A program made the position numbers and the translations under genes. Below, piece after piece: positions 25,840-35,400 of a DNA stretch of 64,000 bases. The notes beneath the pieces were generated by a model. The model searched no databases, was not told the DNA's origin, and was given only the letters and a program-made list of their open reading frames with translations. How positions within the stretch are numbered: position 1 is the first letter of the stretch; the number at the start of each line of letters is the position of its first letter. This DNA is from Brevibacterium sp. 239c (GTDB lineage Bacteria > Actinomycetota > Actinomycetes > Actinomycetales > Brevibacteriaceae): contig NZ_FXZH01000019.1 in NCBI RefSeq assembly GCF_900169365.1, positions 1-64,000 on the forward strand, given 5' to 3'.

Positions 25840-26729
25840 CAGGTAACGGGATTCTTAAACGCCGCGTCCCATGTGGCGCGACCGGCGAGACCGTCAACCG
25901 GCAACCCCTGATCCCTTTGGAACGCGCGAATCAGTGCCTCAAGCTCCGCGCCGTACTTGCCGTCATTGCCGAACGACTTGAGGTAGGTGCCGCCCTTCTT
26001 CGCGTTCCACCCGCGCGCCACAAGCTGATTCACAAAACGCTTGTTCCACGTCGAATCAGCAACGCCCTTTGTCTTGCGTCCACCAATGCCCGAATGCGAG
26101 CGGTTCGGCCCCGAGCGAGGGCCAATGTAGCCGCCACTCTCATAAGGGAACGCGTAGGACTTGCCGGGAACCTTGCCCGTAGGCTTCGGCTTCGACGGGG
26201 CAGGCGTAGACCCTCCACCGGGCTTAGGCGAAGTTGTGCCGCCCTTCTTACGCGCGGCGTGCTCCGCGTTCACGTCCTTAACAAGCTGTTTGATTCGGCT
26301 TCCGTACTTGCCAGGGCACGCGGTGCTCTTCCAGTCCGAATGCTTGAAATACTTCATCGAACCGTGCTCTTCCTCAATATCGGCACAGAGCTGAACGAGA
26401 GTCGCCCAATCACCATCAGACATTTCAGGACGGCACTCAATGCCGATAGTCGAACCGTTACCAGCAGTCGAACCGGCGTGCCACGACGCGCGAGAATCAC
26501 CGACAAGCTGAGTGACCCGTCCGGCCTCAGTCACATAGTGCGCCGACGAGTTGCGGTTAGAGGTGCCACCAGCGGCCCCGCGAAGCCAACCCACGACGTT
26601 AGCGAACTTCTGCCCCGTGCTACCCCAGTGATGAATCGTGATGCCTGTGGGCTTCGTGCCGTAACCGTAGTGCGAGCGCGTCGAACTGTTGGAAGAGCTC
26701 TTCGACTCGAATGTGTAATTTCGTGCCAT
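25839..26729 (-). CDS. Endolysin: N-acetylmuramoyl-L-alanine amidase
   Basis: 296 residues. An Amidase_2/PGRP domain spans about 25-160, with zinc ligands in ITIHHWGST, SRASWHAGST and HSDWKSTACPG. A Lys/Pro/Gly-rich linker follows. The C-terminal region (RAFQRDQGLPVDGLAGRATW) is a peptidoglycan-binding repeat. It cleaves the stem peptide from muramic acid for host lysis. No signal peptide, so export depends on the neighbouring holin. Confidence 0.95.
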   Translation of the reverse strand: MARNYTFESKSSSNSSTRSHYGYGTKPTGITIHHWGSTGQKFANVVGWLRGAAGGTSNRNSSAHYVTEAGRVTQLVGDSRASWHAGSTAGNGSTIGIECRPEMSDGDWATLVQLCADIEEEHGSMKYFKHSDWKSTACPGKYGSRIKQLVKDVNAEHAARKKGGTTSPKPGGGSTPAPSKPKPTGKVPGKSYAFPYESGGYIGPRSGPNRSHSGIGGRKTKGVADSTWNKRFVNQLVARGWNAKKGGTYLKSFGNDGKYGAELEALIRAFQRDQGLPVDGLAGRATWDAAFKNPVT

Positions 26730-26787
26730 GTTTACCCCTTTCCGGGCATGAGTAAGGGCACCCCCGAAGAGGTGCCCTTGAATTGAA

Positions 26788-26808
26788 AAAACCCGCCGTA
26801 GCGGGTCA
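26788..26808 (-). terminator. Intrinsic terminator before the endolysin gene
   Basis: Minus-strand ACCCGC-TACG-GCGGGT followed by TTTTT. A second stem (GGGCACC ... GGTGCCC, 26756-26779) and the recurrent ATGCCCGGAAAGGGG start element come next. Confidence 0.85.
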
Positions 26809-26812
26809 AGTG

Positions 26813-27121
26813 TTATTCGTCTGCGAACTCGTCAGGCGGCAACGGCGGCGAGAACGGGAACGACTGTTTTTCCTTTGGTGGCAGACGCTCATAGGCGAGC
26901 CACAGAAGCGCGTAATTCGCTTCGAACCACGCAAGGCGAGCCTTCTGCCTATGTATCTCGTCAAGCCGAGACCGGGCGATTCCCTGCCACTGCGTAACGG
27001 CAGATTCCTCTTTCATCACCCGCCCCTGAATCCAGTCATAGGCGAGCTTGCCGAGCGCGCCGAGCAGAGCAACACCACCACCGCCGAGGATGAGCTTCAT
27101 GATTTCTGAATCCATGCTCAC
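26813..27121 (-). CDS. Small membrane-anchored phage protein
   Basis: About 102 residues from a GTG overlapping the preceding stop (an ATG two codons later is possible). One membrane helix near residues 9-28, then a charged helical segment, then Pro/Phe-rich tail. It resembles single-helix holin or spanin-like proteins found beside endolysins; assignment is tentative. Confidence 0.7.
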   Translation of the reverse strand: MSMDSEIMKLILGGGGVALLGALGKLAYDWIQGRVMKEESAVTQWQGIARSRLDEIHRQKARLAWFEANYALLWLAYERLPPKEKQSFPFSPPLPPDEFADE

Positions 27122-27519
27122 CCCTCATCCGCAATAGCGTTTATCGCTTGCTCTTCAGCCCCTAGCCTGTACCAACGTTCAAATGAGAACAGAGTGAAAG
27201 CAACATAGACGAGTAGACCACCGCCACGGGTCCACGTAATCGGCACGTCGAACATGACTAACGCCTGACCGATCGACAGACACGAACCAGCAACGACGAT
27301 TGCGAAGACGCCGAAACGTTCAACGTGGACGTATCCCGTGATGACGCCGAGCAGAGACACGAACCCGCCAAACACGAACACCGAACCCCACGCGATAGCG
27401 GGAAATGGTGTGTCAAAGAACGATGTTGTTGTGTGAGGCGGCGCGAGAACGTAGAACAGGCCCGACGCCAGAAACAGCACTGACCCGAGCGCACGCAAAA
27501 ATCTAGATGTGCGGTTCAT
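27118..27519 (-). CDS. Four-helix membrane protein in lysis module
   Basis: About 133 residues with four predicted membrane helices (e.g. ALGSVLFLASGLFYVLA and FAIVVAGSCLSIGQALV). The start at 27519 is two bases after the upstream stop codon. Position before the lysis genes allows a holin-like role, but no family motif is visible. Confidence 0.72.
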   Translation of the reverse strand: MNRTSRFLRALGSVLFLASGLFYVLAPPHTTTSFFDTPFPAIAWGSVFVFGGFVSLLGVITGYVHVERFGVFAIVVAGSCLSIGQALVMFDVPITWTRGGGLLVYVAFTLFSFERWYRLGAEEQAINAIADEG

Positions 27520-27521
27520 GG

Positions 27522-28577
27522 TCACCGCGTCAACGTGTAGGTGCAACCGTCAAACGGTATCCACGCATTCGCGTATCCGGGCGTGACCACCACACGCCCG
27601 TCCTGATAGATCGTGACTGTAGAGGTGTGCTCAGCGTTTAGGCCGCTATTTTTCACCAGGAACCTACGTTCCGATTTCGGGCGAAGCTCAGCGGGTAGAT
27701 TCATAACGTTGTACTCTGTGCCAGCGTTAAAATTCTGCCCCTCGTACTTACCGGCGCGCTTTAGACGCCCCTCAAGATAAACGACTTGCCCAATCTTCAC
27801 GGCCCCCGGCTTGGCACCATGACCAACCCACTGATACACGCCAGAGTCGGGACGAATATAGACGACTTCGGGATCATTGAGAGATTCCCAGCGCGTTGCC
27901 CCGCCTTCCGCGTTATTCGCGCCCCGAGCAATCACGATGTCTTTTTCGTCGTAAACGACTGCGACCGTGCCATAAAGGACCGTAGCGGGGTCCGGCAGGT
28001 CACCAACTCTCGTCACCGTGATTGTGGGCGCAACACGTGGACGGTAGCGCGTAATCGTCGCATCAGTGAGAAGCTGATTCGGCTTTCGGCCCACAGTCCA
28101 CAGAAGCAAGTGCTCACGCCCTGATTCAGTGTTCAATTCGTTCGGGTACACCTTGACCGAAATTGGCCCTTCAGGGTCACGCGCCTTCAGCGGGTTAAGC
28201 TCCAACACCACGTAATACGTGGTGTCAGACAGTGGCATCGGGAAGTCAAGGCGCATATCTTTCAGAAGCCGGTGATAGAACCCCTGAAGCACCGCCTGAG
28301 CGGTTTCAGTTGTCGTTGCGACAGTGAGCTTCATCTGATTTGCTTGATTCGTTTCAGAGTCAGTTCCGAGCTTGCGCAACCAATACGGCCACCCGCCGTC
28401 ATCTAGAATCCCCGATCCGAGCGCAAGCGTGATGAACTTCCACATTTCATCATCCACGGCCTGCCCTACGGCAGGGTAGGAATATTCCGGACCTTCTGGC
28501 ACCGCGTATTCTGCCGAGACAAGCTCTTGCAGTTCCTCAATCAGAGCAAGGTTGCTCTCTGGTGTTGCATCAGCCAT
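27522..28577 (-). CDS. Tail-tip/minor tail protein
   Basis: 351 residues from the ATG (MADATPES) preceded by AAAGGGGCGG. Beta-rich throughout, with a C-terminal region (EHTSTVTIYQDGRVVVTPGY) typical of virion surface domains. Directly downstream of the Gp37-like tail protein, so it is probably a baseplate or receptor-binding component. No family recognised with confidence. Confidence 0.75.
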   Translation of the reverse strand: MADATPESNLALIEELQELVSAEYAVPEGPEYSYPAVGQAVDDEMWKFITLALGSGILDDGGWPYWLRKLGTDSETNQANQMKLTVATTTETAQAVLQGFYHRLLKDMRLDFPMPLSDTTYYVVLELNPLKARDPEGPISVKVYPNELNTESGREHLLLWTVGRKPNQLLTDATITRYRPRVAPTITVTRVGDLPDPATVLYGTVAVVYDEKDIVIARGANNAEGGATRWESLNDPEVVYIRPDSGVYQWVGHGAKPGAVKIGQVVYLEGRLKRAGKYEGQNFNAGTEYNVMNLPAELRPKSERRFLVKNSGLNAEHTSTVTIYQDGRVVVTPGYANAWIPFDGCTYTLTR

Positions 28578-28588
28578 AACCGCCCCTT

Positions 28589-29707
28589 TCATCGTGTCTG
28601 AAGACCGCGAACGGCCTTCCAAAGTTTGTTGATTTCTTTCACGTCGCGGGGCTGGTCTTCATCCTCAGCAGTAGGGCCAACCTGCACTTTGACGGTGCGT
28701 CCGTTCTCGTCCCACGACACTTCAGCCATTTGCACCGTGTCAGTGATGTTCACGCCCGTGGACAGCTGCACTGTCACCGTGTCTCCAAGCCAGTAGTCAC
28801 GCCCGAACATGCGCCCAGGCGTGTCGTTGACTGTCAACGACACTGAGGCGCGTTCCTGCCCTTCTGTGAGGGTGTCTGTGCCTGCCGCGTCCAATTCCTT
28901 TTGGTCATCAGTGTCACGGCGGTCTTGGAACTGCAACGACCTGAAGCCCCACGAATTCTCATTCCCGTGAGACAGTTTCAGGGTGCGTTCCGACCCCTCG
29001 CCCTGACCGGCCACAAGCACGGACGTGACCGTGGGGGCTTCGAGAGTGAACGAATGCGACTCAATGCCGCCGTTGCCATGTGACAAGCGGACGCGGCGCG
29101 CGAAGTCGCGGCCCTCAACGACTGTGAGAACCGAACGTTTCAGGTTGTCATCCTGCACAATGTCAACCGTCAACCCCGCTGTTTCAGCGAGCACCGCGAC
29201 CTCATCAAGCACAGGTTTGAAACGACTGTTGATTGTCCCGTCAGGACCGTTTGCAACGTCCCCAATGACCAGGGGGCGGCGATACTCAGAACGGGCAGAC
29301 GGGCCAACATTCGCGTTCACAAGATCACGAATGAGGACACCCGCCGCACCCTTCCGATTCCAGTACGCTTCCCCGCCCTGATCGTTTGCAGCCTTCGACG
29401 GGTCAGGTAGAGTAATCATGTCTTTCAGCCAAGTCATGTCAGACTCGCCCGTCAGTTCAGACGTGACCACGCCGCCCTCAGCGGTTTCAACGATCTTCAG
29501 GGGAACGCCCGACAACAGGCGTTCCCCCTCATCATGGATCGTGACTCGCCAATCCTTATCGAACCTCTGCCACAAGGCAGAACCGCCGTCCACCGTCAGA
29601 CTGAACGTGTGAACACCATTACGGCGCAGCTTGCACGAACCACCAATAACCGGCAGGACACCACGCTTCACATAGTCATGAGTGAACATGAACGCGCTCA
29701 TAGGCAT
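28589..29707 (-). CDS. Siphovirus ReqiPepy6 Gp37-like tail protein
   Basis: 372 residues; start at 29707 because the upstream frame overlaps the previous gene out of phase. Blocks such as GRDFARRVRLSHGNGG, AGVLIRDLVNANVGPSAR and LTPGK-like tail hub segments fit the Gp37_Gp68-like family found after Dit in actinophages, likely the tail-associated (Tal) hub. The C-terminal beta region ends with a helix (KEINKLWKAVRGLQ). Confidence 0.82.
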   Translation of the reverse strand: MPMSAFMFTHDYVKRGVLPVIGGSCKLRRNGVHTFSLTVDGGSALWQRFDKDWRVTIHDEGERLLSGVPLKIVETAEGGVVTSELTGESDMTWLKDMITLPDPSKAANDQGGEAYWNRKGAAGVLIRDLVNANVGPSARSEYRRPLVIGDVANGPDGTINSRFKPVLDEVAVLAETAGLTVDIVQDDNLKRSVLTVVEGRDFARRVRLSHGNGGIESHSFTLEAPTVTSVLVAGQGEGSERTLKLSHGNENSWGFRSLQFQDRRDTDDQKELDAAGTDTLTEGQERASVSLTVNDTPGRMFGRDYWLGDTVTVQLSTGVNITDTVQMAEVSWDENGRTVKVQVGPTAEDEDQPRDVKEINKLWKAVRGLQTR

Positions 29708-29711
29708 ACGA

Positions 29712-30605
29712 TCACCACCCCGACCAATAGTTTTCGCGGTACAGGCACCGAACAAGACTGTTCGGTTTCGCGCCGACCATCGACATTTTGACTGTCTGCG
29801 TTCCCGGCTCAAGGCCGAAGAACACTGACGTTGTGGGCACGTGCTCCCACAGTTCGCCGTCAGGTTTCATTGGGGAAGTAATGTCTTGCCTGAGCGGGTT
29901 CGTTGTGATCGTCACCTGATCTTCGATTTCAGTCAGAACCTTGATTGATTGGCCCTTGTCGTTCTCAATAATCAGGTCTGATCCCGGCCCGTCCACGATC
30001 CATGTTGGATATGCGGGTGCATCTCCACCAATGTTGATTTCGAACTCACCCTGAACTGTGGAGGACGCGAGGACGATAGGCAGAAAAGGGGATTCATACC
30101 CGCCCGGCTCATCCGCGCGCTCCGACAGGAACCGCTTACGCAGACCCGTCAAACGGAAATCCGGCCCCTGTTCCTCACCGTTCCAATACTCACCAGGACA
30201 CAAGAACTCCAAAACAAGCTTCTGCCCATTCGGAGAATCCTCACCCGCCCCATACATGCCCTCAAGCCCCGATTTGTAAAACCCGAACCGGGACCGATAA
30301 ACACCATTCGAACGAGTCACACGAATCTCAACCTGACCACGCGCAAGCTGTTCCAACTTGCGCCGCAAATCCCAACGCTTCCGCTCAGAACCGCCCAACA
30401 GGATCGGCAGCTGCACCTCATGTTCCGACCCACGACGATGCTGAACCAACGACCCCCCAGAGGGGAGGGCCACAGTACTAATTTCCTGTGGCCGCATCCC
30501 CAAACCGGAAGACCCCTGCATCAATGTGAAATCAGCGTGCGAACCGTTAGACAGTTCCACGACCTCACCCGAGCCATGCAAAGACACTTTCGGGATGAAC
30601 CTCAA
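29712..30605 (-). CDS. Distal tail (Dit-like) protein
   Basis: 297 residues. The N-terminal DFTLMQGSSGLG region and central GEYWNGEEQGPDFRLTGL with ANPxYPTW-like DAPAYPTWIVDG match siphoviral distal tail/phage tail family proteins. It comes straight after the tape measure gene, the standard position. It would form the hub joining tail tube and tip. Confidence 0.85.
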   Translation of the reverse strand: MRFIPKVSLHGSGEVVELSNGSHADFTLMQGSSGLGMRPQEISTVALPSGGSLVQHRRGSEHEVQLPILLGGSERKRWDLRRKLEQLARGQVEIRVTRSNGVYRSRFGFYKSGLEGMYGAGEDSPNGQKLVLEFLCPGEYWNGEEQGPDFRLTGLRKRFLSERADEPGGYESPFLPIVLASSTVQGEFEINIGGDAPAYPTWIVDGPGSDLIIENDKGQSIKVLTEIEDQVTITTNPLRQDITSPMKPDGELWEHVPTTSVFFGLEPGTQTVKMSMVGAKPNSLVRCLYRENYWSGW

Positions 30606-33600
30606 TTAACGCACCTCCAAAAGGTCTCTACGGCGACGAGTCGCCTCATATGAACGCATAGCCGCGTCAGGGTCAGGACCGTGGAAATGGAAGTGCTCTT
30701 CACCGCTACTGCCGCCCACAACATTTCCGCCCATGAGCGCGTCAGTGACACGCGACGGCAGAATGTATTCAGGCTTACGAGTACGGTTCGAAACCAACTG
30801 AGTACCAGGCTGAAGCACCCCGCCCTTATCAAAGAGCGTCGGGGTGACCATTCCGCCCGTGTCATAGTGGTTATGCGACTTCCAATAGTCACGCGCCTTC
30901 GTGACGCCGCCATAACGCTCATTCACGTACTTCATGAACGCGTCAAGCTGTTTCCAAACCGACTGTTGACGGATCGGATACACGCCATAATGACGCTGAT
31001 TAGCTGCAATGAACTGAGGCAGACCCGCAGCAGTTGAGCGCGGGTTTTGAGCCTTCGGATTCCAGCCAGACTCACGAGAAATGATGTAGTCGAGAGCCTT
31101 CCAGCTTTCGCCAGTCACACCATTCTTCGCCGCCCAGACCCGGCCCTGCGCCTTAGCCGTGCCATTGACAACCATTTCCTTTGCGCCCGACCATGCATCA
31201 GACACAAGGCCGGTCACTTTGTGCAGGTTGTCCTTGATCCATTCGATAGGGCGATCAATACCCCACGATGCCGCCGACTTAACGACCTGACCGGCAGGAC
31301 CGAACTTCTCGAATTGCCCTGTGAGCTTGTCTTTCATCTTCGTGAAAGCACCCGTCAGGAAATCGAGACTGATTCCGCCGCCGCCGTTATCCGTGCCACC
31401 ACCAGCACCGGCAGTAGGACCACCGAATTTGCTGTTGTTAGCCCAGTGCACGTGGTTATAGTGCATTCCCTTAACAGGTTCGCCATACGTGTAATGGTTA
31501 CCGTTTTTGATCTGACGGCCACCAGCAGGCGAGTGAATAAGCTCAGACGATTGACCATAGTTCGAATGAATGAAGTTGAATATCTTCATCATGTCGCCCA
31601 TGTTCATTGAGCCACGGCCAGCAAGGTCAACAGCCTTACCCTGAGCGTGATACGAACCATTACCCGACGCCGTGCGAGCACCAGGACGATAGGACGATGT
31701 GAGGCGCGCCCACGGGAACTTCTCTTTAATGATTCCCCACAGGTTGTTCCACACCATGCCGCCCCCGGCATAGCCGGGAACCTCACCACCACCGGCATAA
31801 CCGGGGATAGTGCCGAAACGGTTCATGTGGTCCAACGTGCCGCGCCCATAACGCCGCGTGAGCTTGCGCTGAGCCTGTTTCCTCAGAACGTATTCGTCAG
31901 CGTGGACAACACCGGCAGGCTGATACTTCCGCCCCGGCCCGGTGTAACCGCCCGTGTCAAAGCCCTTCGGCAGAGCCACATGCTTAGGCAAGTCTTTGTC
32001 CTTCATCTTGAAGAACGAACCAACGTCACGGAACTTGTCAATAATGCCCTTGTTAATCACCGTCTCGATGACGAACTTGATAGGCTTTTTGGCTACTTCC
32101 TTAACCTTGTCCCAAGCCTTGCCAATCGCATCTTTGCCCTTTTCGAAGGCGTTCGGAACGTCCTTCGTGATGAAATTCATCAGCGGGGTAAAGACTTTAT
32201 CCTTTATGTATCCCCAGCCGTCACGCAGCAGATTCTTTACGCCGCTCCAAATCCCGTTCACGAGATTTTTCATATTCGTGAACGATTTCACGACGCGCTT
32301 CTGCACCCAATCCATGATTGGTGAAAAGACGTTCTGTTTAAGCCAAGTCCACCCAGCCGATAGAAGCTGTTTCACCAAGTCCCACACATAGCGGACCTTC
32401 TTCTGCATCACCTGGAACGGGGTAACGATCTTGGCCTGAATCCAATTCATGATTGGCTGAAATACGTTGACCTTCAGCCAAGCCCAAACCGCACCAATTG
32501 CCGTCTTGATTGCCGTCCACACGAGTTGGACAACAGCCTTCAGGAAGTTGAATTGCGCGACGAGACGATTCACGATGAAATTCACGATTGCGGTGAAAAT
32601 TGGCTTGATAATTCCGTTCCAAGCCAGCTTTATGATTTGACCGATTAGCTTGAATACGAAAGATACTGTGGTCCAAATAAATTGGAATGCAGGCACCAAA
32701 ACATTGTTGATAATTGCCTGAACCAGACCAAAGTAGAATTTGACGCCCGACCACCAAAGGCCGATCACGAAGCCAATACCGTCGAAAACCGGCTTAATGA
32801 TGTACTCATACAGCCAAGTGAAAACGCTACCGATTCCGTCAGTCGTGGACTTGACCCCCGGCGCGACAGTGCCAGTGAACCAACCGACAACAACGTCTAT
32901 CGCGGTCTTGATTCCGTCCCACGCCGGTTTAATAGCGTTCTCATACAGCCATGTGAACCCGGCCCCGATTCCGTCCACAGCGGCCTTGATTCCCGGCCAC
33001 AGCGTGTTCATGAACCAATCGCCCACGGCCTGAGCCGCAACCTTGATCCCAGCCCAAACGGCATCCACGAAATCGCGGAACCAACCGATTTTCTTGTAAG
33101 CCATGATGAGGCCACCGACAAGCAGCACCAGACCGGCCACAATGAGGCCGATAGGGTTAGCCGTGATCACTGCGTTGAGCGCGGCCTGAGCCGCCGCCAT
33201 ACCGTTTGTGATAGCGATACGCGCCGCTCCGAGCAGTAGAGACCGTTGTTCGATCAGATACTTTGCCCACGACAGGGCGTTGCTAATCACTAGCACTGCG
33301 TTCCATGCGACGAACGCGCCAGCGATAGCACCAATCATCGGTGCCCAGTCTTTGAGTACGTCCCAAACCTTGCCGCCAGCGTCAGCGATAGTCTGAAAGA
33401 TTCCGGGAAGGTCAGAGATACCCGCGACCAGCGCGTCAGCCATAGGCTTGATCGCAGGTGCAAGCTTTTTCAGCAGAGGCAGCAGCACGTCACCGACTGC
33501 ATTGGAAATCTGGTCTTTCGCCATTTTCCATTGGTTGCCGAACGACTCAGAAGCCGATTCACCGGCCTTGATCATGTCTTCGAACGTCTGCCCGGTGCCG

Positions 33601-34277
33601 TTCTGTAGGACGCTCATAACGTCCTCAATGCTGATCTTGCCCTGAGAGGCCATTTTCTTAACCTCGTCAGTGGTAACACCGAACTTCTCGCCCAAACCGG
33701 ACAAGATCGGCACACCAGACTCAGAAATCATGCTCAGCGAATCCATCATGGCGATACCGCCATTGTTGACGGCCTTCATCACGCCGCCCATAGCCTGATC
33801 AAGCTTCGTTGAGTCACCGCCAGCGGCAACAATCGCCTTGCCGACGTTCTCTAGAACGCCCGTAGCGTCCTTACCCTTGATCCCGGCGTATGCCAGCGAC
33901 TCAGCAGCCTTCGTATAGGCCACATAGTCAATCGGTGACTTTCCGGCAACCTTGCGAAGATCACTGAGCGTTTGCGTGGCGAGCTTCGCGTTACCGTAAA
34001 GCCCCTGCATGACACGTTCTGAGTTGTCGCGTGCAACAGCATTCTTGAACCCGCTGACAACAGCCGCGCCGACCGCTGCACCCGCCGCGATACCAGCACC
34101 GACAGCGGTTCGTTTTGCGGCCTTGCCGAGACCGGCCATGAGCTTCGAACCGGCTGACCGGCCCGTCTTTTCGGCCTGTTTATCAACACCGCCGAACTGT
34201 TTGATTACGTCTTTGCCTAGCCCCTTTGAGGACACGGCCAAAGACACATAGGCATTTGCAAGCTCTACAGCCGCCAC
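30606..34277 (-). CDS. Tape measure protein with two peptidoglycan-cleaving domains
   Basis: 1223 residues; sets tail length and is ejected with the DNA. An N-terminal TMP domain (residues about 65-290, TLSDLRKVAGKSPIDYVAY) is followed by hydrophobic helices. A long Trp-rich repetitive region (units like AWLKVNVFQPIMNWIQ) comes next. Near 880-985 lies an M15/VanY-like peptidase segment (SYHAQGKAVDLAG ... HYNHVHW). Near 1085-1160 lies an SLT-type transglycosylase (ISRESGWNPKAQNP, AAGLPQF). The two lytic modules suggest wall penetration during infection. Confidence 0.94.
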   Translation of the reverse strand: MAAVELANAYVSLAVSSKGLGKDVIKQFGGVDKQAEKTGRSAGSKLMAGLGKAAKRTAVGAGIAAGAAVGAAVVSGFKNAVARDNSERVMQGLYGNAKLATQTLSDLRKVAGKSPIDYVAYTKAAESLAYAGIKGKDATGVLENVGKAIVAAGGDSTKLDQAMGGVMKAVNNGGIAMMDSLSMISESGVPILSGLGEKFGVTTDEVKKMASQGKISIEDVMSVLQNGTGQTFEDMIKAGESASESFGNQWKMAKDQISNAVGDVLLPLLKKLAPAIKPMADALVAGISDLPGIFQTIADAGGKVWDVLKDWAPMIGAIAGAFVAWNAVLVISNALSWAKYLIEQRSLLLGAARIAITNGMAAAQAALNAVITANPIGLIVAGLVLLVGGLIMAYKKIGWFRDFVDAVWAGIKVAAQAVGDWFMNTLWPGIKAAVDGIGAGFTWLYENAIKPAWDGIKTAIDVVVGWFTGTVAPGVKSTTDGIGSVFTWLYEYIIKPVFDGIGFVIGLWWSGVKFYFGLVQAIINNVLVPAFQFIWTTVSFVFKLIGQIIKLAWNGIIKPIFTAIVNFIVNRLVAQFNFLKAVVQLVWTAIKTAIGAVWAWLKVNVFQPIMNWIQAKIVTPFQVMQKKVRYVWDLVKQLLSAGWTWLKQNVFSPIMDWVQKRVVKSFTNMKNLVNGIWSGVKNLLRDGWGYIKDKVFTPLMNFITKDVPNAFEKGKDAIGKAWDKVKEVAKKPIKFVIETVINKGIIDKFRDVGSFFKMKDKDLPKHVALPKGFDTGGYTGPGRKYQPAGVVHADEYVLRKQAQRKLTRRYGRGTLDHMNRFGTIPGYAGGGEVPGYAGGGMVWNNLWGIIKEKFPWARLTSSYRPGARTASGNGSYHAQGKAVDLAGRGSMNMGDMMKIFNFIHSNYGQSSELIHSPAGGRQIKNGNHYTYGEPVKGMHYNHVHWANNSKFGGPTAGAGGGTDNGGGGISLDFLTGAFTKMKDKLTGQFEKFGPAGQVVKSAASWGIDRPIEWIKDNLHKVTGLVSDAWSGAKEMVVNGTAKAQGRVWAAKNGVTGESWKALDYIISRESGWNPKAQNPRSTAAGLPQFIAANQRHYGVYPIRQQSVWKQLDAFMKYVNERYGGVTKARDYWKSHNHYDTGGMVTPTLFDKGGVLQPGTQLVSNRTRKPEYILPSRVTDALMGGNVVGGSSGEEHFHFHGPDPDAAMRSYEATRRRRDLLEVR

Positions 34278-34319
34278 AAACCACCACCCCTTTTCCTGAT
34301 CGTTGATTTGAGGTGGTGG

Positions 34320-35011
34320 TTAGTCGGTTTTCACACGACCCCTAAGCCATTCGTCAATTTCGTCCATCGTTGACGTTTCCGACACTTGATATTGCTTCGT
34401 GTCGGTTTCAGTGACGCCAGGACGCGGGATTGGCTTCGGCTTCTTGCCCTTTTTCCCGCCGTCGATCCAACGCCACAAGATTTGAGCGTCCAACTGTTCC
34501 GCCAAAAGCTGATTCGTCAGAGTCCATTCCCAATTGGGATTAAGAACCCGATAAATCGCCATACCCTCATGCGCGTGCTCCACGAAATCGAGCATGTCCC
34601 CGACCGTCAGACCGGACTCGAAAACGTAGAGGTCGCGGACCCTATAACCAATCGTCAGAAGGTCCGCGTTCAGCGCATGAGGGTGCTCTTTGACTAGCTC
34701 AATCAGTTGGAAGATTTTGGGGTGTTATCCCCACCTGCCTCACTCCACGCCTTCATGAAGTCGCCCAGTTCGTCGCTGTCCAGGTCAAGGAAGGCTTCAG
34801 ACGTTCCCGGCGCGTACTCGTCCAGGAACTTACCGAACTTCGCCATTTCGCCCTCATCAAGCCCCGCCAGGATGCCAATGGGAATTGTGCTGATCTTCGG
34901 CAGGGTGAAATCGCCTTCGAATCCCTCAAACGGGAATGTGACCTGTGCGTACTGTTTCTTGCCCTTGCGCTTCGGTCCCATTGTCTTCTTTGCTGGTGTG
35001 GAGGTGGTCAT
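34320..35011 (-). CDS. Tail assembly chaperone G-T fusion made by -1 frameshift
   Basis: The gpG-like frame stops at 34703, but a perfect slippery heptamer C-CCA-AAA (minus strand, 34715-34721) lies four codons before the stop. A -1 shift there continues as PKIFQLIELVKEHPHALNAD and runs through the 34320-34595 frame (WEWTLTNQLLAEQLD). The product is the usual long chaperone that recruits tail subunits to the tape measure. This mechanism is standard for siphoviruses. Confidence 0.9.
34703..35011 (-). CDS. Tail assembly chaperone, short form (gpG-like)
   Basis: 102 residues, Lys-rich start then acidic helices (FLDEYAPGTSEAFLDLD, DELGDFMKAWSEAGG). Located between the major tail protein and tape measure genes as in lambda G. 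It is the unshifted product of the frameshift pair. Confidence 0.88.
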   Translation of the reverse strand: MTTSTPAKKTMGPKRKGKKQYAQVTFPFEGFEGDFTLPKISTIPIGILAGLDEGEMAKFGKFLDEYAPGTSEAFLDLDSDELGDFMKAWSEAGGDNTPKSSN

Positions 35012-35042
35012 GTGTGGTGTGTCCTTTCAAGAAAATTTGGTG

Positions 35043-35070
35043 GTGGCCGGGGGCATCATGCCCCCGGCCA
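35043..35070. repeat. GC hairpin between tail genes
   Basis: GGCCGGGGGCAT and ATGCCCCCGGCC arms meet almost without loop. Same GCCGGGGGC arm as the attL-side hairpins. It lies between the collagen-like and chaperone genes and could limit readthrough. Confidence 0.7.
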
Positions 35071-35083
35071 TAGGTGGACGCTG

Positions 35084-35398
35084 TTAGGCGTCCGGTGGTT
35101 CGAGTGCTTCGAGACGAGAAATAATGTCGTTGTACTGCTCTTCAGTACCGAAGCCGTCAGCACCATCGGCACCAGGTGCGCCCTTTGCGCCGTCCTTACC
35201 AGGCGTGCCAGGTTCACCCTTTGCGCCGGTATCGCCCTTTGCGCCGTCCTTACCAGCCGCGCCGGTATCGCCCTTGTCGCCCTTGTCGCCCTTAGCGGCC
35301 TTAGCCAGCCCAGCGGCCTCAATGCGATTCAGTTCAGCGGCGGTAATCGGCGTTCCGCCGTCCTCACCATCCGCCCACTTGTCAGGCTCAAATGCCAT
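35084..35398 (-). CDS. Collagen-like (Gly-X-Y) phage tail protein
   Basis: 104 residues: helical N-terminus (DGGTPITAAELNRIEAAGL), about 16 uninterrupted Gly-X-Y triplets (KGDKGDKGDTGAAGKDG), and a helical end. Gly-X-Y runs form triple helices in phage fibres. The position next to the major tail gene is unusual and suggests a trimeric decoration fibre on the tail tube or virion. Confidence 0.82.
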   Translation of the reverse strand: MAFEPDKWADGEDGGTPITAAELNRIEAAGLAKAAKGDKGDKGDTGAAGKDGAKGDTGAKGEPGTPGKDGAKGAPGADGADGFGTEEQYNDIISRLEALEPPDA

Positions 35399-35400
35399 GA

